This document shows, in pieces, positions 1 through 7,396 of a stretch of DNA of 40,633 nt. Both the position numbers and the translations under genes were made by a program. Origin of the DNA: Candidatus Wolfebacteria bacterium (GTDB lineage: Bacteria; Patescibacteriota; Minisyncoccia; UBA6257; UBA9933); NCBI GenBank assembly GCA_016214005.1, contig JACRPK010000015.1, forward strand, positions 1 through 40,633. The letters run 5' to 3'. The first letter of the stretch is position 1. Each line of letters starts with the position of its first letter. Under the pieces are notes generated by a model. The model was not told where the DNA came from. It worked only from the letters and a program-made list of their open reading frames with translations, and did no database searches.

Positions 1-61
1 CGTAAGAAATCGCCTGAAACATAAAAAATTCATCCCAAGAAGGCCTTGTAAATTTTTTCAT
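1..61 (-). CDS. dCMP deaminase, N-terminal fragment (cut by window edge)
   Basis: Only the first 20 codons are present; the gene runs off the left edge. The translation begins MKKFTRPSWDEFFMFQAISY. The RPSWDE(Y/F)FM block is the usual start of deoxycytidylate deaminases (ComEB-type), zinc enzymes that turn dCMP into dUMP for dTMP synthesis. The catalytic HAE and PCxxC motifs would lie outside the window, so the call rests on this N-terminal signature alone. The start is supported by an AAAGGA Shine-Dalgarno sequence about 8 nt upstream of the ATG (complement of 59-61). That is one of the few clear ribosome-binding sites in the window. A cytidine or tRNA adenosine deaminase is less likely because those do not start with RPSWDE. 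Confidence 0.7.
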   Translation of the reverse strand, partial: MKKFTRPSWDEFFMFQAISY

Positions 62-132
62 TACGCGTTTCCTTTCTGTTCGTCCAATATTTTATTGTCA
101 AAATCTCTTTTTGAAATATAATACATCTCAAT

Positions 133-681
133 TTAATAATCAAATAAAATAGGCGCATCAAAATTTATTTTTGCCGGCTCTTTTTCCCATTGCGGCACCA
201 TCAAATGTCTCTGTTTTAATATCAAATCATATAAATCTTTGGTGATTTTAACGTCATTAAGACAATAATTTTTAAGCTCTTCCATTTTCCCTTCGCGATA
301 TAAATTAACCGCTTCCAAACTTTTTCCATTTTTACCAACCCCCAAATTAGCCTTAGCAAGCAAATCCAAGCTGATTCTTTTTCCGGTTAAATATTCAATT
401 TCGTCTAAAATATCAAAACGCGGCGTTTTGAAAATATCAAAATCAAGATGTTTTTCTAAAACCGGCAAGTCAAATCGGCTGATGCTAAAACCGATAATTT
501 TAGAAGCGTTTTTTAAAAAATCGGCAGCTTTATCAATTTCATTTTCATCAAAAGCAAAATATTTATCACGATCATAAGAATAAAGCCCGATCAAAGAAAC
601 ATTTAAGGCGCCAAAATTATCCCGCCCAACCTCGGAAAAAGTATTGCTTGTTTCAATGTCTAAAACCAAAACCTCCCGCAT
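133..681 (-). CDS. DEDDy-type 3'-5' exonuclease (RNase H-like fold)
   Basis: This 182-aa protein has the motifs of a DEDDy exonuclease. Exo I is DIE (D8, E10), Exo II is GFSISRFD ending in D71, and a YxxxD Exo III has Y139 and D143; D90 is a further acidic residue. These residues bind two metal ions in the family and cleave nucleotides from 3' ends. It resembles the YprB-like RNase H-like single-domain proteins rather than a polymerase proofreading domain, since nothing else is attached. The start at 681 is fixed because D8 lies only seven residues in. No Shine-Dalgarno sequence is visible; instead the start codon lies inside a strong inverted repeat (669-705). The substrate, DNA or RNA, cannot be told from the sequence. 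Confidence 0.75.
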   Translation of the reverse strand: MREVLVLDIETSNTFSEVGRDNFGALNVSLIGLYSYDRDKYFAFDENEIDKAADFLKNASKIIGFSISRFDLPVLEKHLDFDIFKTPRFDILDEIEYLTGKRISLDLLAKANLGVGKNGKSLEAVNLYREGKMEELKNYCLNDVKITKDLYDLILKQRHLMVPQWEKEPAKINFDAPILFDY

Positions 682-705
682 AACAAAACATTATGCAGGA
701 GGTTT
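669..705 (-). terminator. 15-bp hairpin overlapping the exonuclease start codon
   Basis: Arms 669-683 and 691-705 pair over 15 bp around a 7-nt loop. In minus-strand RNA the one imperfect position is a G-U wobble; in plus-strand RNA it would be a C-A mismatch, so the hairpin fits minus-strand transcripts better. It is followed by UUUUGGUUUU, which suits a Rho-independent terminator for the DUF5667 gene ending at 733. The ATG of the next gene is inside the 3' arm, so it could instead control translation of that gene. Confidence 0.6.
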
Positions 706-732
706 ATAATTTATTCAAGAAAAAATCAAATT

Positions 733-1971
733 TTATTCTTCTTCAATGGGAGAAAGCAATTCTTTTTCTTGAGAACTTTCGGCTTCTTGAACATTCTTTA
801 TCGCCATTTTGGCGAAAGAATTAGCTTGAATCGCATGTTCAAAGGCCGCCTGAATTTGATCTGCGCTCAAAGATTCTTCAGCTTTTAAAAGATGAAAATT
901 AGCTTGTTCAATCGCATTATTAGCTTTTGCGACATATTTTTCATCAGTGATTGTCGCAACTGAAATTTGCGCTTCATCAATCAAATCTTTTGCGTCGTTA
1001 ATCATATTCTCAACGCCATCGCGATTAACATTACCGCTTTCAATGTTTTTTTCTAAAATTTTACCCTTAGCTTCTCCGAATTTCTCTTCTAAATCAAAAT
1101 CTTCCAGTCTGTCCTTTATGTCTTCAAAAATTTTCGCGCGATCAATTGGATCGCTCGACAAATTTTCTAAAGATTCGGGACTTAAAAATTTTTCTCTTTC
1201 AGATTTATTGATTTTTCCAAGTTTCTCTTCAAATTTTTTGACGAAATCATCCTTAACAGATTCTAGTTCGTTTTTATCTTGTTCTGCCAATTTGCTTTCA
1301 AATTTATTAATAATTCCAACCGCTTTTAGCTCTCCTATTCCATTTTTAAATTGGCTTTCAATATTTTTTTTCAATCTTTCGCTAAATTCTTTTGAACTTT
1401 CAAATTTTTCAGGAATTTTAGCAATATTTTCGCTTACAGCCTCTTGGTTCTTATCAAGCGTAGCCCTTAAATCAGCATTATCCTGAAAATCTTTTTTAAG
1501 CTCTTCAAAAAGCTGTTGATGCTTGACCGATTTATCAACTAAATTTTCAATCAATTTATCAACATTCGGATTCTGGCTCGTTTCTTTAATGGTTTCTAAA
1601 CGAACTTTTAACTTTTCAACATTATTTTGATAATTTTCAGCCGCTTTTGTAATGGCATCCGCTCTTTCAGGAGAAATTTCTTTCATCTTTTTAATTTCCG
1701 CTGCCTGTTGATTAGTTATATCAAGTTCCAATTCGGCTTTTTTAACCGGATCAAAAGTGAAGAATCTCTGAATTCCCCTTGTAGCGCTTTTAAGAAAATA
1801 AAACGGACTTGTCGGCAAAATTCCCGGATTTTCCACACCTAAATCCTGTAAAGTTATTTCGCTCACTGAAGCCGGAGTTGATGTAGCCGGCGCCGCCTGC
1901 GCAAAGCCCTGATTAACGCTCAAGGTTAAAATTAACGCGACCAATAACGAAAAAATCGATGTTTTTTGCAT
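733..1971 (-). CDS. DUF5667-domain secreted protein
   Basis: The 412-aa protein starts with a signal peptide (hydrophobic residues about 5-20, likely cleavage after AQA near residue 26). A short spacer leads to the DUF5667 signature: GILPTSPFYFLKSATRG followed by FTFDPVKKAELEL. The remainder is highly charged and helical, with many Lys/Glu heptad-like stretches, so a long coiled-coil extracellular or wall-associated protein is likely. DUF5667 proteins are common in Patescibacteria and related genomes and their function is not known. No catalytic motif is visible. A strong hairpin follows the stop codon at 669-705 and probably ends the transcript. Confidence 0.75.
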   Translation of the reverse strand: MQKTSIFSLLVALILTLSVNQGFAQAAPATSTPASVSEITLQDLGVENPGILPTSPFYFLKSATRGIQRFFTFDPVKKAELELDITNQQAAEIKKMKEISPERADAITKAAENYQNNVEKLKVRLETIKETSQNPNVDKLIENLVDKSVKHQQLFEELKKDFQDNADLRATLDKNQEAVSENIAKIPEKFESSKEFSERLKKNIESQFKNGIGELKAVGIINKFESKLAEQDKNELESVKDDFVKKFEEKLGKINKSEREKFLSPESLENLSSDPIDRAKIFEDIKDRLEDFDLEEKFGEAKGKILEKNIESGNVNRDGVENMINDAKDLIDEAQISVATITDEKYVAKANNAIEQANFHLLKAEESLSADQIQAAFEHAIQANSFAKMAIKNVQEAESSQEKELLSPIEEE

Positions 1972-2051
1972 ATTTTTTATATTTAATGCTTATGTTTAAA
2001 GCAATCGACTAAATTGCTTATTTTTAAATATAGCAGATTTATTTAAAATAA

Positions 2052-3323
2052 TCAATATTCCATCAAGGCAGATGATTTCTCGTGTTTTTTAATCTTTTCC
2101 AGGGCTTTTGACTCAATTTGACGAATACGTTCCCTGGTAACCCCGAATTTTTTGCCAACTTCTTCCAGGGTATGGGTAACGCCGTCTTCCAGCCCGAAAC
2201 GAAGCTTTAAAATCTCCTGCTCGCGTTCTGATAAGTCAGCCAAAATAACATTAAGCTTGTCTCTCAACAAAACCCTGGCGACAATTTGTGAAGAAGTCGG
2301 ACTTTTTTCGTCTTTAACGATTTCCGAAAGAGTCGCTTCGTCGTCATCTTCGCCGATTGGCGCTTCCAAGGAAACAACATCCTGAGAAATTTTTTGAATA
2401 TGATGAATTTTATCAACCGTTGTCTCCATTTCAATGGCAATTTCCTCAGCCAGCGGTTCACGGCTCAATTCCTGGCTTAATCGCCTTTTAATTTGAGTAT
2501 ATTTTGAAATTGTCTCAATCATATGCACCGGAATTCTGATGGTGCGCGATTGATCAGCCAAAGCGCGAGTGATTGCTTGCCTTATCCACCAAGTGGCATA
2601 AGTGGAAAATTTGAAACCCTTGCGATAATCAAATTTTTCAACAGCCTTGGAAAGCCCGATATTTCCTTCTTGAATCAAATCCAAAATTCCCAGATTATGA
2701 CTCCTGTAAACATAACGCTTGGCAATTGAAACAACCAATCTCAAATTAGCTTTCATCAATTTTTGACGAGCTTCTTCGTCTCCATTTTCCGCTCTTTTGG
2801 CCAATTTTTTTTCTTCATCGCCGGTTAACAACGCTGTTTTTCCGATTTCTTTAAGATACATCTGGACGGCATCGGGCAGATGAGTCTGTTCTTCTTCTCC
2901 GATTTCCGTGGCTTTTTCAATTTCTTCCTTGCTTATTTCAGTATCATCGGCCAAATCAATTAATTGTTCGCCTTCAATAACTTTAATATTAGCCCTGGCC
3001 AAGCGATCATAAATATCGTCTAAAATATCAATATCTTCTTCAATCATCGGGAAATAAGCAAGAATTTCATTATCCGTTACAAAGCCGCGGACTTTGGCTA
3101 CCTTGATAAGATCCTCCATCTGGGTCTCATTAAATTTCGCCTTTTCTTTTTGAGCCCTCTTCTGATTTTTCCCATTCTTCTTTTTGAAGACTTTTTTACT
3201 GGCTTTTAATTTTGCTGTTTTAATTTTCTTTTTAGAAAATTTTAATTTCTTTATTTTTTTCGCGCTTTTTTTGCCTATTTTTGATTTATTAGCTTTTATT
3301 TTTTTATTTTTTTTCTTTTTCAT
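2052..3323 (-). CDS. rpoD: Primary sigma factor RpoD (sigma-70) with Lys-rich N-terminal tail
   Basis: A 423-aa housekeeping sigma factor that directs RNA polymerase to promoters. Region 1.2 begins near residue 151 ([11 protein letters not shown]). Region 2 spans about 192-268 and includes the core-binding [10 protein letters not shown] and the -10 recognition block [14 protein letters not shown]. Region 3 is about 269-347. Region 4 is 355-415 with the -35 helix-turn-helix [20 protein letters not shown]. Residues 1-63 are unusual: about half are lysine and they match no sigma region. A Met at residue 69 could be an internal start just before the region 1.1-like segment, but the whole stretch is open. 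It lies downstream of dnaG, as in the conserved dnaG-rpoD order, 35 bp away. A TATAAA box 6 nt before the ATG suggests an own promoter. Confidence 0.97.
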   Translation of the reverse strand: MKKKKNKKIKANKSKIGKKSAKKIKKLKFSKKKIKTAKLKASKKVFKKKNGKNQKRAQKEKAKFNETQMEDLIKVAKVRGFVTDNEILAYFPMIEEDIDILDDIYDRLARANIKVIEGEQLIDLADDTEISKEEIEKATEIGEEEQTHLPDAVQMYLKEIGKTALLTGDEEKKLAKRAENGDEEARQKLMKANLRLVVSIAKRYVYRSHNLGILDLIQEGNIGLSKAVEKFDYRKGFKFSTYATWWIRQAITRALADQSRTIRIPVHMIETISKYTQIKRRLSQELSREPLAEEIAIEMETTVDKIHHIQKISQDVVSLEAPIGEDDDEATLSEIVKDEKSPTSSQIVARVLLRDKLNVILADLSEREQEILKLRFGLEDGVTHTLEEVGKKFGVTRERIRQIESKALEKIKKHEKSSALMEY

Positions 3324-3329
3324 AATAAA

Positions 3330-3335
3330 TTTATA
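3330..3335 (-). promoter_or_regulatory. Candidate -10 box 6 nt before rpoD start
   Basis: TATAAA reads on the minus strand and is separated from the rpoD ATG by 6 nt, so transcription would start at or very near the A of the ATG. No convincing -35 is seen, and the surrounding sequence is extremely AT-rich, so chance is a real alternative. Confidence 0.3.
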
Positions 3336-3358
3336 TTTAACATTTATACTATTAATTA

Positions 3359-5113
3359 TTAACTATGCATCAGCCGAGAAATCTCGTCAAATTCTTTTAA
3401 AATCTTTGTTGCTTCGTTTTCATCGCCGCTTTCTTCGGCTTGTTTAATCAAATATAGCAATTCTGCCCTTTTGAGTCTTAAATACTCAAGTCGCAAATGG
3501 CGAATAAGCTCTTTAAATTCCAATTCGATTTTTTCCTCGTCAAAATTTTCCCACTCAAGCGGAGCTTTCAAAGAAATAAAATTATAAAGTTCGACCAAAT
3601 TTTTATCTTCCAATTTTTCACCAGCCATAAAACTCTTTATTAAAATTGAATAATTCTCCGGAAAATAATCCAAATGAGCAGAAATCTCCTGTCTGAATTT
3701 TTCTTTGATTATCACCATCCCCGTAAGTTTGTGGGCAATGAGTTCAATTCTTGAATCAGTCGCGAACATTTTAAAATTATCAGCTTTTCTTGAAAAAATT
3801 TCAGCGGCTTTCTTGGCTTTTTCATCGTCAAAACTTTGCAATTTAATATTATCCATCTCATCAATTAAAGCTTCTTCTTTAATTTTTGTTTTAATAGCTA
3901 ATTCGTGCAACCAATAAGAGCGTTCAATCGGACTCGCCAGATTTTTTATTTTCGTTAGAATAATTTTAACGCTGTTTTTTAAATCGCCGATTCCAAGACT
4001 TTTATCAATTTTTGGCAAATATCTTTCAAAATAAAATTCCATTGCCGGCTTTGCTTCTTTGAGCAATTTTTCCATTGCTTTGGGATTTTCTTTAATCGCC
4101 TCGGCCGGATCTTTATAATCTTTAATCACCAGAATTTTCGCGTCAAAATCATTGGCTTTTGCCAAATCAATGCTGCGCTCCGCCGCTTTGAGTCCTGCCT
4201 CATCGCTATCAAAACAAAAAATCAGTTTATCAGTTAAGCGCTTTAAAACCGCCAAATGATCGTTGGTCAAAGCTGTGCCGGAAATTGCCGCGATATTTTT
4301 TATCCCCGCTTGCCAAGACATCAAAAAATCCATCTGCCCCTCCATTAAAACCGCTTCTTTTTTTTCGCGGATAAAACTTTTGCTTTTTGAAAATCCATAA
4401 AGAATTTTTGACTTGTTAAAAATCGGGGTTTCCGGGCTGTTGACGTATTTTCCCATTTCGCCATTATCAAACTTCGGCAAAATCCTTCCCGAAAATCCGA
4501 TAACTTTTCCAAAATGATTGGCAATCGGAAACATTATCCTGTTTCTAAACCTGTCAATATATCCCCCGCGCTCGGTTTTAAAATTCAATCCCGCGCGCTC
4601 AACATCTTTCACATTGTATCCCTGCTTTATTAAATAAAGCGTCAAAGCGTCGAAATTCGCCGGCCCAAAACCGACTTCAAATTCTTCCAATGTTTCTTTA
4701 TTAAGACCGCGCGAATCTAAATATTCAATTGCTTCTTTTGAATTTTTTAATTGCAACTTGAAAAAATCTTTAGCGGAATTGTTAATATCATACAAAACTC
4801 CAAATTGCCTTTGATCAGCCGGAGAAAATTTGCGAAGTTCTATGCCGGCGCGCTCCGCCAAAACTTTCAAAGCTTCATAAAATTCCAGATTCTCATATTT
4901 CATCACAAATTTAAAAATATCGCCGCCTTCTGAACACGCGCCAAAACAATGCCAGGTCTGCCTGTCTGGCGAAACTATAAAAGAAGGAGTTTTTTCTTTG
5001 TGAAACGGACAGCAAGCTTTAAAATTCTTTCCAGCCGGTGTAAGCGCGATATAAGACTTAACCACCTCCGCAATATCCAATTTATTTTTTATTTCTTGAA
5101 GAGGAGAATCCAT
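3359..5113 (-). CDS. dnaG: DNA primase DnaG
   Basis: The 584-aa replicative primase makes the RNA primers for DNA replication. The N-terminal zinc finger is CCPFH (C35, H38) with WHCFGAC (C56, C60). The second pair is spaced C-x3-C instead of the E. coli C-x2-C, a variant that I believe other lineages also have. The RNA polymerase core includes [10 protein letters not shown] and FSGR around residues 190-210. The TOPRIM metal-binding residues are E258 (MEGQMD) and D302/D304 (DSDEAG). The C-terminal third is helical and would hold the helicase-binding domain. It lies between a P-loop kinase (9 bp upstream) and rpoD (35 bp downstream). No Shine-Dalgarno sequence precedes the ATG. Confidence 0.97.
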   Translation of the reverse strand: MDSPLQEIKNKLDIAEVVKSYIALTPAGKNFKACCPFHKEKTPSFIVSPDRQTWHCFGACSEGGDIFKFVMKYENLEFYEALKVLAERAGIELRKFSPADQRQFGVLYDINNSAKDFFKLQLKNSKEAIEYLDSRGLNKETLEEFEVGFGPANFDALTLYLIKQGYNVKDVERAGLNFKTERGGYIDRFRNRIMFPIANHFGKVIGFSGRILPKFDNGEMGKYVNSPETPIFNKSKILYGFSKSKSFIREKKEAVLMEGQMDFLMSWQAGIKNIAAISGTALTNDHLAVLKRLTDKLIFCFDSDEAGLKAAERSIDLAKANDFDAKILVIKDYKDPAEAIKENPKAMEKLLKEAKPAMEFYFERYLPKIDKSLGIGDLKNSVKIILTKIKNLASPIERSYWLHELAIKTKIKEEALIDEMDNIKLQSFDDEKAKKAAEIFSRKADNFKMFATDSRIELIAHKLTGMVIIKEKFRQEISAHLDYFPENYSILIKSFMAGEKLEDKNLVELYNFISLKAPLEWENFDEEKIELEFKELIRHLRLEYLRLKRAELLYLIKQAEESGDENEATKILKEFDEISRLMHS

Positions 5114-5122
5114 AAGTTTAAT

Positions 5123-5686
5123 TTAGAATATTTTATCGAATGCCTCATCCGCAGATTCAAATATATCATATCCATATTTTTTTGCCTCTACTTCGTAACG
5201 CGACCGTTCAATTTCAAAAAATGTCCTTGCTTCTAATTCTTGCAATTCAATCGTCTTCCCCCAACGAGGAGATTTTTTATTTCGTTCTAATATTTCCCCA
5301 TAAGATTTTCCAATAAGAATAATTCCAGGAAAATCCAAATTCTTTTTCGCAATATGAGGAAGAATATTTACGCATTCAAAAATAACTGGCTTTTCTTCAT
5401 CTTTATATTTTTCAATTTCTTGCTGAAATACCGGCCATAATCCTTCGGATTGCGCGACAAGATTATTCCAATATTCATCAGGATTTGTTTTTGTTAAATA
5501 TTCCTTTTCATCTTTATCAAAATAAAAATTTGTCCATTTTTTATATTGATCATCCTTCGAAAGATTTTCTCGTAAGCTATCCAATAAAACAGCAATGCCA
5601 TTAACTTTATCAGCAAGCCGTTTCGCTAAATATGATTTCCCAGATGCCGGGATACCAGTAATAAATAATCTTTTGCCCCTATACAT
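5123..5686 (-). CDS. P-loop kinase-like NTPase
   Basis: A 187-aa single-domain protein with a Walker A motif GIPASGKS at residues 11-18, directly after a beta strand (RLFIT), as in small-molecule and nucleoside kinases. A later strand-like segment (VIFECVNIL) could supply the Walker B position, and RNKKSPRWGK looks like an arginine-rich lid. The fold resembles adenylate kinase / AAA_33-type kinases; the substrate is not identifiable. It is 12 bp downstream of the Nudix gene and 9 bp upstream of dnaG, so it is probably cotranscribed with both. There is no visible ribosome-binding site. Confidence 0.6.
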   Translation of the reverse strand: MYRGKRLFITGIPASGKSYLAKRLADKVNGIAVLLDSLRENLSKDDQYKKWTNFYFDKDEKEYLTKTNPDEYWNNLVAQSEGLWPVFQQEIEKYKDEEKPVIFECVNILPHIAKKNLDFPGIILIGKSYGEILERNKKSPRWGKTIELQELEARTFFEIERSRYEVEAKKYGYDIFESADEAFDKIF

Positions 5687-5698
5687 ATAAATTTTAAA

Positions 5699-6160
5699 TT
5701 AGAATTTTACTGTGCCAAGAAAACGATACTCTGAAAATTTATTTTTAAAATCATCCGCGATTAATGAATGTAGCTCTGTGGGGTACCAATTAGTCATAGA
5801 ACAAAAATCGTTCATAGAAATCCGGTGCACATCTTTTAAAATAATATTCCCATCTTCATGTTCTGGATCAATACCTAAGCTCAACACGCCGCCACTCAAT
5901 CGACAAAGTACATAAAATTCAATACCGTGATTTTTTCCAGTAATAATCTCTCTCGTATATACAATACGCCCTGGAACAACTTCGAGATTTGTTTCCTCTT
6001 TCACTTCGCGAATCGCGCCTTCAAAAATTGTTTCTCCCTCCTCAAGACCACCCCCGGGAAAAACCATAAAACGCTTTTTATCTTTTTCATGTTCAACAAC
6101 AATAAGACAATTTTCAGAAATAATTAATGCGCGAATTCCTATTTGACTTTTAATCGCCAT
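5699..6160 (-). CDS. Nudix hydrolase
   Basis: A 153-aa single Nudix domain. The Nudix box starts at G37 and has E43, then REVKEE at residues 51-56, which binds the metal and cleaves a diphosphate linked to a nucleoside. The usual glycine near the end of the box is N58. The substrate cannot be assigned; members clean up oxidised nucleotides, dinucleoside polyphosphates or nucleotide sugars. It is the first gene of a run into the P-loop kinase, dnaG and rpoD. A candidate promoter sits so close that its mRNA may lack a leader. Confidence 0.85.
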   Translation of the reverse strand: MAIKSQIGIRALIISENCLIVVEHEKDKKRFMVFPGGGLEEGETIFEGAIREVKEETNLEVVPGRIVYTREIITGKNHGIEFYVLCRLSGGVLSLGIDPEHEDGNIILKDVHRISMNDFCSMTNWYPTELHSLIADDFKNKFSEYRFLGTVKF

Positions 6161-6166
6161 ATTAAT

Positions 6167-6196
6167 TTTATAATTTATTTATAACAATAAAATCAA
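6167..6196 (-). promoter_or_regulatory. Candidate leaderless promoter of the Nudix-kinase-dnaG run
   Basis: A TTGATT -35 (6191-6196), 18-bp spacer and TATAAA -10 (6167-6172) end 6 nt before the ATG at 6158-6160. The predicted start site falls on or next to the start codon. Confidence 0.45.
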
Positions 6197-6212
6197 ATTA
6201 CCAAATCGCTTG

Positions 6213-6284
6213 TGTCCCCATGAGGAATTGAACCTCAATCTCAGCCTTCGCAGGGCTACACTCTATCCGTTGAGCTATGGGGAC
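6213..6284 (-). tRNA. tRNA-Arg, anticodon GCG
   Basis: A full 72-nt cloverleaf: acceptor GTCCCCA/TGGGGAC, D stem GCTC/GAGT, anticodon stem TAGCC/GGCTG with loop CTGCGAA, T stem TGAGG/CCTCA with loop TTCAATT, discriminator A. CCA is not encoded. The anticodon GCG reads CGC and, by wobble, CGU. Most bacteria instead use an ACG tRNA whose A34 is deaminated to inosine. Confidence 0.93.
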
Positions 6285-6300
6285 AAATTTATTTTACAGA

Positions 6301-6819
6301 TTAAAATCCTATCATCTTTTGAAGCGATTCGGCAAATGACTCCGGATATTCTTCTTTTGGAATAAATTTTGAAAGAAAATTATCAATGTCTTTTTCGTCT
6401 TCCGGATAAATGTTGATTTTCAAAAATGGAGAGATTTTCTCTTTAATTTTCAATACCAATTCTTTAAATTCTTCTTTTTCATTGCCGGCAAAATAATCTG
6501 AGCGAATCCAAAATCCTTCTATTTTTTCAAACGGATAAAATTTTTTAATTTCTCCGGCCGGAGTTTTAAGAGAAACGCCATTTTTATCTATTTGCGCCCT
6601 CCAAATTGGCGGTAATTGATTGGCCATATAATTCATAACAAAAAAAACAATGGCCGCGAAAACCGCGAACAAAAAATTTTTCTGCCAAGCCGCAAAAGCT
6701 ATTAAAAATATCGTGATAATTAAGCTTAACCAGCGCCAAGAAACATCTTTTTGGCGATAAACATATTCCGGAATCTGCCAAATTATTTCATTTTCCGATT
6801 CTTGTTTTTTTAATGGCAT
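6301..6819 (-). CDS. Two-helix membrane protein of unknown function
   Basis: A 172-aa protein that I do not recognise. A short cytoplasmic segment containing IPEYVYRQKDVSW leads into two close hydrophobic helices at about residues 29-45 and 49-65. A soluble C-terminal domain of about 100 residues follows and starts with PPIWRAQIDKNGV. This layout resembles small membrane proteins with a PH-like cytoplasmic domain, but that is only an impression. The gene lies between tRNA-Trp and tRNA-Arg. Its ATG begins 2 nt after the encoded CCA of tRNA-Trp, so tRNA 3' processing would leave it an almost leaderless mRNA. Confidence 0.7.
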   Translation of the reverse strand: MPLKKQESENEIIWQIPEYVYRQKDVSWRWLSLIITIFLIAFAAWQKNFLFAVFAAIVFFVMNYMANQLPPIWRAQIDKNGVSLKTPAGEIKKFYPFEKIEGFWIRSDYFAGNEKEEFKELVLKIKEKISPFLKINIYPEDEKDIDNFLSKFIPKEEYPESFAESLQKMIGF

Positions 6820-6821
6820 AT

Positions 6822-6895
6822 TGGCGGGAGCTGAAGGAATCGAACCCTCGATAGCGGTTTTGGAGACCGCAGTTATGCCACTTAACTAAGCTCCC
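6822..6895 (-). tRNA. tRNA-Trp, anticodon CCA
   Basis: Acceptor GGGAGCT/AGCTCCC, anticodon stem GCGGT/ACCGC, loop CTCCAAA (anticodon CCA), T stem GAGGG/CCTTC, discriminator G73 as expected for tryptophan, and an encoded CCA (6822-6824). It lies directly upstream of the membrane protein gene at 6301-6819. Confidence 0.96.
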
Positions 6896-6929
6896 AAAAA
6901 CTCTAAAATCTATCCACAATAAACATTAA

Positions 6930-7097
6930 TTAGCGCTTCGCTTCCTTATGAGAAGTATGTTTTCTGCACCAAGCGCAGAATTTTTTTAAATCCAATTTTC
7001 TTTCAAGAGATTTTTTCTTGCGCGTATAATAATTCGCCCTCTTGCAAGCGGAGCATTTCAATTTTATTATATTTTCGCTGAATTTTGATTTTGCCAT
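6930..7097 (-). CDS. rpmG: Ribosomal protein bL33
   Basis: A 55-aa protein beginning MAKSKFSENIIKLKCSAC, followed by RANYYTRK and ending with CAWCRKHTSHKEAKR. Two CxxC pairs (CSAC and CAWC) make this the zinc-binding form of L33, a small 50S subunit protein near the E site. The basic, short composition fits the family. It sits between tRNA-Thr(GGT) and tRNA-Trp, recalling the common bacterial cluster of tRNA-Thr, rpmG, tRNA-Trp, secE and nusG; secE and nusG are not next to it here. No Shine-Dalgarno sequence is seen. Confidence 0.93.
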   Translation of the reverse strand: MAKSKFSENIIKLKCSACKRANYYTRKKKSLERKLDLKKFCAWCRKHTSHKEAKR

Positions 7098-7119
7098 AAT
7101 TTTAATTTTAAAATCTATG

Positions 7120-7191
7120 AGCCGATGGAGAGAATTGAACTCTCGACCTACTCCTTACCATGGAGTTGCTCTGCCGCTGAGCTACATCGGC
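7120..7191 (-). tRNA. tRNA-Thr, anticodon GGT
   Basis: Acceptor GCCGATG/CATCGGC, D stem GCTC/GAGC, anticodon stem ACTCC/GGAGT with loop ATGGTAA, T stem GAGAG/CTCTC, discriminator T. CCA is not encoded. It reads ACC/ACU codons. Confidence 0.95.
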
Positions 7192-7194
7192 AAT

Positions 7195-7241
7195 CCGTCA
7201 ACAAGCATTAAGCTTCGCCCTCCACCACTGAATTACATCTG
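7195..7241 (-). pseudogene. Decayed tRNA relic 2 (tRNA-Gly-like 5' half)
   Basis: The minus strand reads AGATGTAATTCAGTGGTGGA, close to the acceptor/D-arm half of tRNAs such as tRNA-Gly, and then a shrunken stem-loop (AAGC, 5-nt loop, GCTT) in place of the anticodon arm. No T arm or 3' acceptor follows, so no cloverleaf can form. It lies directly upstream of tRNA-Thr(GGT). Confidence 0.5.
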
Positions 7242-7273
7242 AAATCATATGCTGCCGCTAAGCGTACATTGGC
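7242..7273 (-). pseudogene. Decayed tRNA relic 1 (tRNA 5' fragment)
   Basis: The minus strand reads GCCAATGTACGCTTAGCGGC, which aligns with the first 24 or so nt of the two neighbouring tRNA-Thr genes (acceptor, TA, GCTC-AGCGGCAG), with a few substitutions and one insertion. It breaks off into relic 2. No anticodon or T arm is left. Confidence 0.5.
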
Positions 7274-7315
7274 AACTAATTAAATTTAATTCTTTAATTA
7301 TTAAAAATCAATACC

Positions 7316-7390
7316 TGGAGCCACCTCCGAGACTTGAACTCGGGACCTTCGCTTTACAAAAGCGTTGCTCTGCCGCTGAGCTAAGGTGGC
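7316..7390 (-). tRNA. tRNA-Thr, anticodon TGT
   Basis: Acceptor GCCACCT/AGGTGGC, D stem GCTC/GAGC, anticodon arm ACGCT-TTTGTAA-AGCGA (outermost pair A-A), T stem CCGAG/CTCGG, discriminator T and an encoded CCA (7316-7318). It reads ACA and possibly other ACN codons. It lies just after tyrS. Confidence 0.94.
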
Positions 7391-7396
7391 AATGAA

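Noticed and set aside
97-103. TTGACA upstream of the dCMP deaminase gene as a promoter
   Set aside because: No -10-like hexamer is found 16-18 bp downstream on the minus strand.
947-1486. Open plus-strand frame of 179 codons opposite the DUF5667 gene
   Set aside because: It is Ser/Phe-rich antisense of a Lys/Glu-rich coiled-coil gene, with no family signature, no ribosome-binding site and no promoter.
1999-2019. AAGCAAT/ATTGCTT hairpin after rpoD as a terminator
   Set aside because: The stem is short and AT-rich and the minus-strand sequence after it has only a three-base U run; too weak to call.
2052-2054. UGA recoding, known in some CPR lineages (Gracilibacteria, SR1)
   Set aside because: rpoD, ksgA and the GIY-YIG gene end in TGA at the expected place, and tRNA-Trp has a CCA anticodon.
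4951-4975. GC-rich stretch in dnaG resembling the tyrS palindrome
   Set aside because: It encodes the conserved SPDRQTWHC of the zinc-finger region and is not palindromic over its length.
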